5,238 nucleotides of DNA from Treponema sp. (GTDB lineage Bacteria; Spirochaetota; Spirochaetia; Treponematales; Treponemataceae), in NCBI GenBank assembly GCA_017544745.1, contig JAFYDO010000268.1:1-5238 (forward strand), written 5' to 3'. Each line of letters opens with the position of its first letter. The stretch's first letter is position 1. Shown here piece after piece: positions 1 to 5,238 of the stretch. The translations under genes and the position numbers were made by a program. A model generated the notes under the pieces. The model had not been told where the DNA came from. It saw only the letters and a program-made list of their open reading frames with translations, and searched no databases.

Positions 1-66
1 AGTCATTTTGTCCCCCGTTTTGTTCCTTCGCGCCAGTAAATGAATATATATTTATAATGCGTTTGA

Positions 67-84
67 CAGTATATATATGTACTG
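67..84. repeat. Imperfect palindrome in AT-rich block
   Basis: The arms CAGTA (67-71) and TACTG (80-84) are perfectly complementary around an AT-rich 8-base centre (TATATATG). The shape resembles a small dimeric-protein operator, but no promoter can be placed convincingly next to it and no regulator gene is in view. It could equally be a chance feature of the TA-repeat sequence. Confidence 0.3.
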
Positions 85-100
85 GGAGCGGCGGTTTTGA

Positions 101-121
101 CTCCGTCATCGCGACTGGGAG
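101..121. other. Bulged hairpin, not a classical terminator
   Basis: CTCCGTC (101-107) pairs with GAC (113-115) and GGAG (118-121) around the loop ATCGC, leaving a two-base bulge (116-117). This gives seven base pairs. No run of T follows on the plus strand or on the minus strand, so an intrinsic terminator for the lpt operon is not supported. It may be part of the 3' untranslated region of the lpt mRNA. Confidence 0.3.
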
Positions 122-169
122 CCAATTGCCTATTTGATTGCATTATAAAGCGTTCCCCAACCACTTTCC

Positions 170-943
170 TTACATAGAGAAGTTTTTGCCGAGGTAGACT
201 TCGCGGGCTAGGTCGCTGGCTAGGATTTCTTCTTTGGAGCCTTGGAGCATGATGGTGCCGTCGTTGATGATGATGGCGCGGTCGGTAATTTCGAGGGTGT
301 CGCGGACGTTGTGGTCGGTTATAAGGATGCCAATGCCTCGGCCGGCCAGGAGCTTGATTACTGTTTTGATGTCGGCTACTGCAATAGGGTCAATACCTGC
401 AAAAGGTTCATCCAAAAGGAGGAACTTTGGCTCAATCGCAAGAGAACGTGCAATCTCTGTACGGCGGCGTTCTCCACCGGAGAGAGTGTAGGCCTTCTGG
501 TAGCGTATGCGGCCAATGGAAAATTCTTCGATTAAATCATCCAGGCGCTGCTTTTTTTGTTTATGGGTAAGGTCGCGCCTTGTTTCAAGAACAGACCAGA
601 TATTTTCTTCTACAGTAAATTTGCGGAAAACCGAAGGCTCCTGAGGCAGGTACGAAATGCCAAGACGTGCACGCTTGTACATAGGAAGCCTGGTAATGCA
701 CTTGTCGTTTAAGAAAACCTCGCCGGCTGTAGGCTTGTAAAAACCAACTACCATATAAAAGGTTGTAGTTTTACCAGCGCCGTTTGGTCCAAGGAGGCCC
801 AGAATTTCGCCGGTTTTCATAGAAAAGTCTATACCGCGAACAACCTCTTTTCGTCCAAACGATTTGTAAAGGCTGTTTACGCGCAAAAGCGGAGAGTCAG
901 TCTGTGGAACCTGCTCATTCGGCAGTGCCTCTTCATTCTCCAT
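170..943 (-). CDS. lptB: LptB, ABC-transporter ATPase of the Lpt glycolipid export complex
   Basis: This 257-residue protein is the cytoplasmic ATPase that powers glycolipid extraction from the inner membrane by the LptB2FGC complex. All ABC motifs are visible: Walker A GPNGAGKTT (52-60), Q-loop Gln101 in LPQEPSVF, signature LSGGE (154-158), Walker B LLLDEP (175-180) with catalytic Glu179, D-loop GID (183-185) and switch His211 in ITDHNVRDTL. The wording LPQEPSVFRK, FAGIDPIAV and ITDHNVRDTL is typical of LptB rather than of amino-acid or other importers. The start at 943 is set by AGGAGG six bases upstream. It gives an acidic tail of about 18 residues before the ABC fold, longer than usual for LptB. 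The gene overlaps the end of lptA by 11 bases, implying translational coupling. The last quarter of the gene uses almost only C-ending codons, unlike the rest. No lptF or lptG is adjacent within the window. Confidence 0.96.
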   Translation of the reverse strand: MENEEALPNEQVPQTDSPLLRVNSLYKSFGRKEVVRGIDFSMKTGEILGLLGPNGAGKTTTFYMVVGFYKPTAGEVFLNDKCITRLPMYKRARLGISYLPQEPSVFRKFTVEENIWSVLETRRDLTHKQKKQRLDDLIEEFSIGRIRYQKAYTLSGGERRRTEIARSLAIEPKFLLLDEPFAGIDPIAVADIKTVIKLLAGRGIGILITDHNVRDTLEITDRAIIINDGTIMLQGSKEEILASDLAREVYLGKNFSM

Positions 944-1577
944 CTTTCCCCTCCTCTTCCTTTGCAGTTTCGGTTACAGAACCTTTTACATTGCCTGACA
1001 AAGTGATTTTTTGAGTATCAAGGTTTAGCGTAATCTGCTGGGCACGGAACACATCCTGGTCCTGCTTTACCTGGGCGTTTCCGCTAATTTCGAGCATCTG
1101 TTCGTTTTTCTGATAAACCGCATAAGAGCCCGTACAGATATTTTTTTTCTGAGTAAGGTTTATGCCAATCTGCAAAACCGCAATATTTGTATTCTGACTG
1201 TATTCAATAATCTGGGCGTCGGCCTTTACATCGTTTTCAAGATCTACAAGATGAACGTTGCCCTGGAGCATTGCAACCTTGGTCTCGCGGTCAAAGCTCA
1301 TACTGTCGCAGGTAAACTCCATTTTGGTTTCGAGGTTTTTGCCGCTTATGTTGCCGCGCGCATTTATAAAACGATAATCGTCTCCGCTAAGTTCAATTTC
1401 GTCTGCAGTAATTTCCATGGAAGAAGTCTGAATAAAAGCTCCGCCTGTAAGCGTTGTTGTGGCAGAAGAGTCTCCCGCCTGGCCCGACATGTTGCCCGCA
1501 GAAAAGGTAATTTTTTCGGCAAAGAGGAAGCCCGCTACAAAAAGAAACAGCACAGCTGCAAAAACTTTTTTATTCAT
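933..1577 (-). CDS. lptA: LptA/OstA-family periplasmic glycolipid transport protein
   Basis: This 214-residue exported protein of the OstA (LptA) beta-jellyroll family is expected to form the periplasmic bridge between LptC and the outer-membrane LptD. It starts with a signal peptide: Lys3-Lys4, a hydrophobic core (about 5-19) and likely cleavage after Ala20 (LFA). The mature part shows the alternating OstA pattern: SSMEITADEIEL followed by repeated G-N-x strands (ARGNISG, LQGNVHL, ISGNAQV, LSGNVKG) and FRAQQITLNLDTQKITL near the C-terminus. The tail is highly charged (KEEEGKDGE). The ATG at 1577 is chosen because it begins a proper signal peptide and has AAGGA eight bases upstream. A TTG (1598) or ATG (1595) start would add charged residues before the signal. 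It overlaps lptC by 8 bases (ATGAATAA) and lptB by 11. Sequence conservation in this family is low, so the identification leans on context as well as pattern. Confidence 0.88.
   Translation of the reverse strand: MNKKVFAAVLFLFVAGFLFAEKITFSAGNMSGQAGDSSATTTLTGGAFIQTSSMEITADEIELSGDDYRFINARGNISGKNLETKMEFTCDSMSFDRETKVAMLQGNVHLVDLENDVKADAQIIEYSQNTNIAVLQIGINLTQKKNICTGSYAVYQKNEQMLEISGNAQVKQDQDVFRAQQITLNLDTQKITLSGNVKGSVTETAKEEEGKDGE
950..955 (-). promoter_or_regulatory. Ribosome binding site of lptB
   Basis: On the minus strand AGGAGG lies six bases before the ATG of lptB, inside the 3' end of lptA. It is the strongest Shine-Dalgarno sequence in the window, and it fixes the lptB start, including its acidic N-terminal tail. 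Confidence 0.8.
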
Positions 1578-2127
1578 CTTTCTTATCCTTGGCATCAATT
1601 TCGCCGCTTACAGTTCCCGCAAAGCTAAACTTTTTGCTAACACCGCTTGCAGAAAAACCGGTTCCATAAATTATGGTGCCGTCTTTTTCTATACGTACAG
1701 TGTCGCGTCTTCCGCCTGTAAGCTGTTCGGTCTTGCCGTTCCATCTTAGCATATCTGCAAAAAAGTTTGTATTCTGAACCTTGCTAAACAGTTTGATTCC
1801 ATCATAAAGTTCATAAAGCTCGGTGTCGGTATCTGCATAAAGATAACCGCAGGAGCCTTCTGTTTCCAATTTGTGATCCTTGTCGTAGGTTGTAAACTTT
1901 ACGTTTTTTCCGTAAGTGATGGAAGAATCCTTATACTGTTCTATATTGTCTGCCTGCACGCGAACATCCTCTTTGGCATCCTTATAGCGCACAAGCTTTG
2001 CCTGATTAAAAATAAATTCCGGAGTTGTTTTTTCGGCATCTACACCGTCGTCATATCGCAGCGAACAGGAAAAAAAACTGATGACACAGAATAGAACAAT
2101 AACTGTGCCTTTAAAACAACACTTCAT
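1570..2127 (-). CDS. lptC: LptC-family protein, probable lipoprotein
   Basis: This 185-residue protein matches the LptC (YrbK/DUF1239) pattern. LptC is the inner-membrane-anchored partner that receives glycolipid from LptB2FG and passes it to LptA. In the C-terminal half MLRWNGKTEQLTGG is followed by D-x-V-x-I-x-KDG, then GTGFSASGVSKKFSFAGTVSG, which fits the typical LptC ending (G-x-GF, then a final V-x-G strand). The N-terminus has Lys2 and Lys6, a hydrophobic run (8-19) and Cys21 in SFFSC followed by Ser22. This looks like a relaxed spirochaetal lipobox, so the protein is probably lipid-anchored instead of held by the uncleaved membrane helix of proteobacterial LptC. It is the first gene of the lptC-lptA-lptB operon. 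The ATG lies only eight bases beyond a TATAAT element. The family is divergent; gene order strengthens the call. Confidence 0.82.
   Translation of the reverse strand: MKCCFKGTVIVLFCVISFFSCSLRYDDGVDAEKTTPEFIFNQAKLVRYKDAKEDVRVQADNIEQYKDSSITYGKNVKFTTYDKDHKLETEGSCGYLYADTDTELYELYDGIKLFSKVQNTNFFADMLRWNGKTEQLTGGRRDTVRIEKDGTIIYGTGFSASGVSKKFSFAGTVSGEIDAKDKKDE
1586..1590 (-). promoter_or_regulatory. Ribosome binding site of lptA
   Basis: On the minus strand AAGGA sits eight bases before the ATG at 1577 and lies within the end of lptC. It supports this ATG over the in-frame TTG at 1598 and ATG at 1595. Confidence 0.65.
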
Positions 2128-2131
2128 ATTC

Positions 2132-2160
2132 TTCTATTATAAAAGAAAATATGCTAATAT
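2132..2160 (+). promoter_or_regulatory. Probable promoter of the DTW-domain gene
   Basis: On the plus strand an extended -10 TGCTAATAT (hexamer TAATAT at 2155-2160) lies seven bases before the ATG at 2168. A weak -35 (TTCTAT, 2132-2137) sits 17 bases upstream. The predicted transcript start is around 2167-2168, giving a leaderless or almost leaderless mRNA, consistent with the absence of any Shine-Dalgarno sequence. An alternative -10 TATTAT at 2135-2140 would leave a leader of roughly 20 bases. Confidence 0.45.
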
Positions 2161-2164
2161 GCAA
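2136..2164 (-). promoter_or_regulatory. Promoter of the lptCAB operon
   Basis: Reading the minus strand, a -35 element TTGCAT (2164-2159) is followed after 17 bases by a perfect -10 TATAAT (2141-2136). This is a good sigma-70-type match. The ATG of lptC begins eight bases after the -10, so the expected transcription start is at or within two or three bases of the start codon. Its -35 overlaps the -10 of the divergent gene. Confidence 0.6.
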
Positions 2165-2167
2165 TTT

Positions 2168-2857
2168 ATGAGTGAACGTTGTTTTAAATGTTTTAAGCCC
2201 AAATCTGTGTGCCTGTGCCGTTTTGCACGCGAGCTGGATACCGGTGTAAAGTTTGTTTTTTTAATGCACCCAAAGGAATTTCGCCGCACAAGAACAGGGA
2301 CCGGAAACCTTGCACACATCTGTCTCAAAGACTCGCAGATTATAGTGGGTCAGGATTTTAGCACAAACCCCACATTCCAGAATCTTTTGCACGACCCAAA
2401 GTACGCACCGTTTTTGATGTACCCCGGGGACGACGCACTCACAGTAAAAAGCTCTGAATACTCAACTGCGCTTGGAGGAAGAACACCGCTTATCATAATT
2501 TTGGACGCAACCTGGTTTTGCGCAAAAAAACTCATACAAAAAAATCCGTTTTTGCTGGATCTGCCAAAGCTCAGTTTTGCAGGAAGCTACCGTTCAATCT
2601 TTACGTTTAAGCGCGAGCCAAGCCCAGAATGCATAAGTACAATTGAATGCTGCTATTATCTTATAAAAGAACTGCAGGACACCGGCGCCGTAGATCCAAC
2701 TCTTGATCCAAGCCCGCTCATGACAATTTTTAAAGAAATGATAAAGCTTCAGCTTACGGCAGAAAACGAACGCATAATGGGAATCCGCACCAACTCGCAC
2801 AGCTACGACGACAAATATAATAGAATAAAAGAGCTTCCCGAGTATTTATTTGAGTAA
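2168..2857 (+). CDS. DTW-domain protein, probable tRNA-uridine aminocarboxypropyltransferase
   Basis: This 229-residue protein belongs to the DTW-domain family (TDD superfamily, distantly related to SPOUT RNA methyltransferases). Characterised members such as E. coli TapT/YfiP transfer the 3-amino-3-carboxypropyl group of S-adenosylmethionine to uridine 47 of tRNA, making acp3U. Visible features are an N-terminal zinc-type cysteine cluster C5-x2-C8 and C15-x-C17, an early MHPKE motif, the family-naming D-x-T-W motif as DATW (113-116) in LDATWFCAKKL, and downstream an SYRSIFTFKREPSPECISTIE segment matching the family's conserved R...P...STIE region. The ATG at 2168 gives MSERCFKC, placing the cysteine cluster at the expected N-terminal position. 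In-frame upstream starts at 2159 or 2081 would add non-family residues, and the latter would run into lptC on the opposite strand. There is no Shine-Dalgarno sequence. It is divergent from lptC and 23 bases ahead of trxB. Substrate position is inferred from the family only. Confidence 0.85.
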   Translation: MSERCFKCFKPKSVCLCRFARELDTGVKFVFLMHPKEFRRTRTGTGNLAHICLKDSQIIVGQDFSTNPTFQNLLHDPKYAPFLMYPGDDALTVKSSEYSTALGGRTPLIIILDATWFCAKKLIQKNPFLLDLPKLSFAGSYRSIFTFKREPSPECISTIECCYYLIKELQDTGAVDPTLDPSPLMTIFKEMIKLQLTAENERIMGIRTNSHSYDDKYNRIKELPEYLFE

Positions 2858-2873
2858 AAAAATCTGTTATAAT
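2845..2873 (+). promoter_or_regulatory. Probable promoter of trxB
   Basis: An extended -10 TGTTATAAT (hexamer TATAAT at 2868-2873) ends seven bases before the trxB ATG. A weak -35 TTTATT (2845-2850) is 17 bases upstream, overlapping the end of the DTW gene. The predicted transcript start falls at 2880, next to the start codon. TrxB may therefore be expressed on its own as well as by read-through from upstream. The 23-base gap has no good Shine-Dalgarno sequence. Confidence 0.5.
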
Positions 2874-2880
2874 AAAAGCT

Positions 2881-3792
2881 ATGGAAAACGAGATTTTTGA
2901 TTATATTATTATTGGTGCCGGTCCTGCAGGCTTAAGCTCTGCACAGTATGCGGCCCGCGGTGGACTTAAAACTTTGGTTTTAGAAGGAATGGGAGAAGGC
3001 GGCCAGGTAACAATGATTACCGACCTTGAAAATTACCCCGGCGTATATCCTGCAGTAAACGGTTTTGATTTTATAGAAGTAATGAAAAATCAGGCGCTTG
3101 CCTTTGGTGCTCAGATTAAAAACGTACAGGTAAGTTCAATAGACAAAAAAGGCAGCGACTTTGTAATCAAAACCAGAGACACAGTTTTTACAAGCAAGGC
3201 TCTTTGTATTGCAACCGGTGCCGTTCACAAAAATCTTGGAGTTCCCGGAGAAAAAGAATTTACCGGACGCGGAGTTTCTTACTGTGCAACCTGCGACGGA
3301 CCGTTTTTCAAAAATAAAAAAATCTTTGTAATTGGCGGCGGAGACTCTGCCTGCTCAGAAGCAGTATACCTTTCTACAATTTCAAAGGACGTAACAATCA
3401 TCCACAGACGAGACAGCTTCCGTGCACAAAAGGCTGTGGTAGATAAAATGCTTGCGGCCGGAGTAAAGCCTGTTTACGACACCGTAGTCAAATCAATAAA
3501 CGGAACAAACAAGGTAGAATCCTTAACTGTAGAGAATGTAAAAACCGGCGAACAGACTCAGCTTCCTTGCGATGTAGTATTTATTTTTGCAGGCATGGCA
3601 CCTCAGACAGAGCTTGTAGAAATGCTCAAAAAGGATGAAGGCGGCTACATCATAACAGACCAGAACATGCAGACAAGTATTCCGGGTCTTTTTGCCGCAG
3701 GAGACGTAAGAGCCAAGCCGTTCCGTCAGATTGTAACAGCAACCAGCGACGGAGCAATAGCCGCAAACGCAGCAAAAGAAATGATACACTAA
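2881..3792 (+). CDS. trxB: Thioredoxin reductase (NADPH, FAD)
   Basis: This 303-residue cytoplasmic flavoenzyme passes electrons from NADPH through FAD to thioredoxin. The length is normal for the low-molecular-weight bacterial type. Domains in order are: FAD-binding GAGPAG (12-17) with EGMGEGGQVT and the DLENYPG stretch, then the NADPH-binding insert with redox-active C135-A-T-C138 in YCATCDGPFF, GGGDSA (152-157) and the NADPH-specific HRRDSFRA (175-182). The C-terminal FAD motif is GLFAAGDVRAKPFRQIVTATSDGA. The H-R-R motif favours NADPH over NADH. All catalytic elements are intact. A TATAAT element lies just before the ATG, and no thioredoxin gene is adjacent. The downstream glycosidase follows after 12 bases, so the two are probably co-transcribed without an obvious functional link. 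In a host-associated anaerobe this enzyme would support thiol homeostasis and oxygen defence (inference). Confidence 0.96.
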   Translation: MENEIFDYIIIGAGPAGLSSAQYAARGGLKTLVLEGMGEGGQVTMITDLENYPGVYPAVNGFDFIEVMKNQALAFGAQIKNVQVSSIDKKGSDFVIKTRDTVFTSKALCIATGAVHKNLGVPGEKEFTGRGVSYCATCDGPFFKNKKIFVIGGGDSACSEAVYLSTISKDVTIIHRRDSFRAQKAVVDKMLAAGVKPVYDTVVKSINGTNKVESLTVENVKTGEQTQLPCDVVFIFAGMAPQTELVEMLKKDEGGYIITDQNMQTSIPGLFAAGDVRAKPFRQIVTATSDGAIAANAAKEMIH

Positions 3793-3804
3793 GCAGAATA
3801 AAAA

Positions 3805-5238
3805 ATGAAAAAAAAGTTTAAATTAATAATCTGCACATTCCTCGTCCTGCACTGCACACAGCTTTTTGGATTGAGCTTTTGGGACGATATGCCAAACGAA
3901 CAGCTTGCTCAAGCCATAGTAGATGAAATGACAAACACAGAGCTCTACTCTCAGATTCTGATGTTTGGCTGGGCCGGTGCAGAACCCGAAACCCTTTTGT
4001 ACGACTGGGTTGCACGGGGACTTGGAAACGTAAAGGTATTTGGCTGGAACACCAACGACATTCACCTGGTTGCAAAATCAATTGCGGCGCTGCAAAAAAG
4101 CTCACAGAACAACAGATTTAAAATTCCGCTCATAGTTGCTACAGACCAGGAGGGCGGTTCCATAAGACACGTAAAGGGCGACACACTCATAACACCGGGA
4201 AACATGGCAATTGGAGCCGCAGGCTATCCGGCAGACTCGTGGTACAGCGCCTATTACATAAGCCAGGAAATAAAAGCACTTGGCATTAACATGAACTTTG
4301 CTCCAACCGTAGATTTATTTTCAAATCACGATTCAACAATCATAGGAACCCGCTCGTTTGGAGACGACCCTCAAAAGGCCGGAATATTGGGTGCAGCCTT
4401 TTCGGCAGGAAGCAAGGCCGCAGGAGTAATTCCAACCGTAAAGCATTTTCCGGGTCACGGAGACACAGATTTAGACTCTCACGGAAGACTCCCCGTAATT
4501 GATGTAGACTACCAGACTTTTACAAACCGCGAGCTTGTGCCCTACACCTATCTTATTAAAGAAGATACCCCCGCCATAATGTCGGGACACTTGAGCTTTC
4601 CACAGATAGACAAAAGCGGTGCCCCTGCTTCACTTTCAAAATATTTTCTTACAGATTTACTCAGAAACCAGATGGGCTTTAAGGGCCTAATAATTACAGA
4701 CGACATGGAAATGGTTGGAGCCACAATTTACGCAGGAACAATTTCCAACGCCTTTAAGATGGCAATAGAAGCCGGAAACGACATAATCTTGAGTTCCCGC
4801 ACAGCACAGTTGAACGAAGCCTTGTGGTATAAAAATCTTGAGCTTATGGATATGGACGAGGAATTTAAGGCCCGCGTAAAGGATGCCGCCTACCGCGTTA
4901 TAAAAGCCAAGCTTGAATATTTTAAAGGCCAGGCAGACCCAGCCCCGCTCTACCCCGACCCGGACACAATTGATAATTTTATTCCAAACAAAGAAGGCGA
5001 AAAGTTTTTTATAGAACAGGCCTGCCGTTCAATTACTGTTGAAAAAGCCGGCCAGCTTAAAATAGACACAAGTACCGCCGGACGCATTTTGCTTTTGGGC
5101 TCGCTCACAGCCTTTTTTAACGATGCCCTAAAGCGCTTTCCGAATGCAGGACAGGTTTATTTTAACTACGACACAGGTCCTAACGAAACCCAGTGGATAA
5201 TAGACCAGCTGCCCGATGTTAGTGCCAACTACCAGACA
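3805..5238 (+). CDS. nagZ: Exported family 3 glycoside hydrolase, NagZ-type beta-N-acetylhexosaminidase (3' truncated)
   Basis: An open frame of 478 codons runs off the window end. It encodes a GH3 enzyme of the NagZ class, which removes N-acetylglucosamine from peptidoglycan fragments or related glycans. Key motifs are DQEGGSIR (114-121), GTRSFGDDP (181-189), KHFPGHG (213-219) with the Asp224-Ser-His226 catalytic dyad characteristic of NagZ rather than other GH3 enzymes, and ITDDMEMVGA (297-306) with probable nucleophile Asp299. After about residue 385 a second domain begins (ACRSITVEKAG, then GRILLLGSL), resembling the GH3 C-terminal alpha/beta domain of the two-domain Gram-positive NagZ enzymes. 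The N-terminus is a signal peptide: KKKFK, a hydrophobic core (7-15) and probable cleavage near Gly22 or Ser24, so it should act outside the cytoplasm. It starts 12 bases after trxB with no clear Shine-Dalgarno sequence or own promoter. True substrate specificity cannot be read from sequence alone. Confidence 0.9.
   Translation, partial: MKKKFKLIICTFLVLHCTQLFGLSFWDDMPNEQLAQAIVDEMTNTELYSQILMFGWAGAEPETLLYDWVARGLGNVKVFGWNTNDIHLVAKSIAALQKSSQNNRFKIPLIVATDQEGGSIRHVKGDTLITPGNMAIGAAGYPADSWYSAYYISQEIKALGINMNFAPTVDLFSNHDSTIIGTRSFGDDPQKAGILGAAFSAGSKAAGVIPTVKHFPGHGDTDLDSHGRLPVIDVDYQTFTNRELVPYTYLIKEDTPAIMSGHLSFPQIDKSGAPASLSKYFLTDLLRNQMGFKGLIITDDMEMVGATIYAGTISNAFKMAIEAGNDIILSSRTAQLNEALWYKNLELMDMDEEFKARVKDAAYRVIKAKLEYFKGQADPAPLYPDPDTIDNFIPNKEGEKFFIEQACRSITVEKAGQLKIDTSTAGRILLLGSLTAFFNDALKRFPNAGQVYFNYDTGPNETQWIIDQLPDVSANYQT

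Larger units (their letters stand above)
51..149. repeat. 10-base inverted repeat, arms 51-60 and 140-149
   Basis: The left arm TTTATAATGC (51-60) is the exact reverse complement of the right arm GCATTATAAA (140-149), with 79 bases between them. Both arms contain a TATAAT-like core, so the match may reflect AT-rich composition. Nothing inside the interval looks like a mobile element gene, and no flanking target duplication is visible. Its function is unknown. Confidence 0.35.
1..169. other. Non-coding region downstream of lptB
   Basis: No open reading frame with family character covers this stretch, and it lies past the lptB stop codon. It holds an AT-rich block (about 41-80, runs of TATATA), a short imperfect palindrome, a bulged hairpin and a 10-base inverted repeat, listed separately. 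A 9-base direct repeat ACTGGGAGC occurs at 81-89 and 114-122. I see no hairpin followed by a T run on either strand, so the end of the lpt transcript is not marked by a classical intrinsic terminator here. Transcription may end further left or by Rho, or continue into a gene outside the window. No tRNA or known riboswitch is recognisable. Confidence 0.6.

Noticed and set aside
63..68. TTGACA on the plus strand as a -35 promoter element
   Set aside because: No -10-like hexamer lies 16-18 bases downstream (the sequence there is GC-rich), and no gene follows on the plus strand nearby.
101..121. Intrinsic terminator for the lptCAB operon
   Set aside because: The hairpin is short, bulged and not followed by a T run in either direction.
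234..535. Two overlapping plus-strand open frames antisense to lptB
   Set aside because: They are explained by the C-ending codon bias of lptB, which leaves the opposite strand rich in G-starting codons without stops. The translations have no family character.
1578..1598. Upstream start of lptA (TTG at 1598 or ATG at 1595)
   Set aside because: It would put charged residues in front of the signal peptide, and the AAGGA site is correctly spaced only for the ATG at 1577.
2081..2167. Longer N-terminus for the DTW-domain protein starting at 2081
   Set aside because: It would run 47 bases into lptC on the opposite strand and over both promoters. The added residues do not match the family, whose cysteine cluster sits right after the ATG at 2168.
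3841..3855. Lipobox at Cys17 of the GH3 enzyme (LVLHC)
   Set aside because: Histidine at the -1 position is not tolerated in normal or relaxed lipoboxes. Ordinary signal peptidase cleavage near residues 22-24 fits better.
3818..4105. Minus-strand open frames opposite the glycosidase gene
   Set aside because: They lie antisense to the conserved GH3 catalytic domain and show no recognisable protein pattern.

Overview
The window looks like a stretch of a treponeme-type spirochaete chromosome (inference). The reasons are a compact lptC-lptA-lptB cluster whose LptC carries a spirochaete-style lipoprotein signal, a short TrxB with treponeme-like wording, an exported NagZ-type glycosidase, and moderate GC with many A-ending codons (GTA, ACA, GCA, ATA). 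All intact genes are ordinary chromosomal families. I see no insertion sequence, phage gene, CRISPR array, tRNA or rRNA.

Left part, minus strand: positions 1-169 are non-coding sequence downstream of lptB, with some small inverted repeats and no convincing terminator. Three overlapping genes then read leftward from about 2127 to 170: lptC (probable lipoprotein), lptA (periplasmic OstA-fold bridge protein) and lptB (ABC ATPase). Overlaps of 8 and 11 bases indicate one operon with coupled translation. The products should act together to extract a glycolipid from the inner membrane and carry it across the periplasm. The permeases LptF/LptG and the outer-membrane LptD are not in this window.

Centre: a 40-base gap (2128-2167) separates lptC from a divergent plus-strand gene. 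It holds two promoter-like patterns facing opposite ways, each overlapping the other, and each placing its predicted start of transcription at or next to the start codon.

Right part, plus strand: a DTW-domain protein (probable tRNA-uridine aminocarboxypropyltransferase, 2168-2857), thioredoxin reductase trxB (2881-3792) and a secreted family 3 glycoside hydrolase of NagZ type (3805 to the window end, 3' truncated). Spacing of 23 and 12 bases suggests one transcription unit, with an extra promoter directly in front of trxB.

No new biological system is evident. The points most worth checking are the leaderless-looking starts at three genes, the mutually overlapping divergent promoters, the lipoprotein form of LptC, and an abrupt change in third-position base use in the last quarter of lptB.
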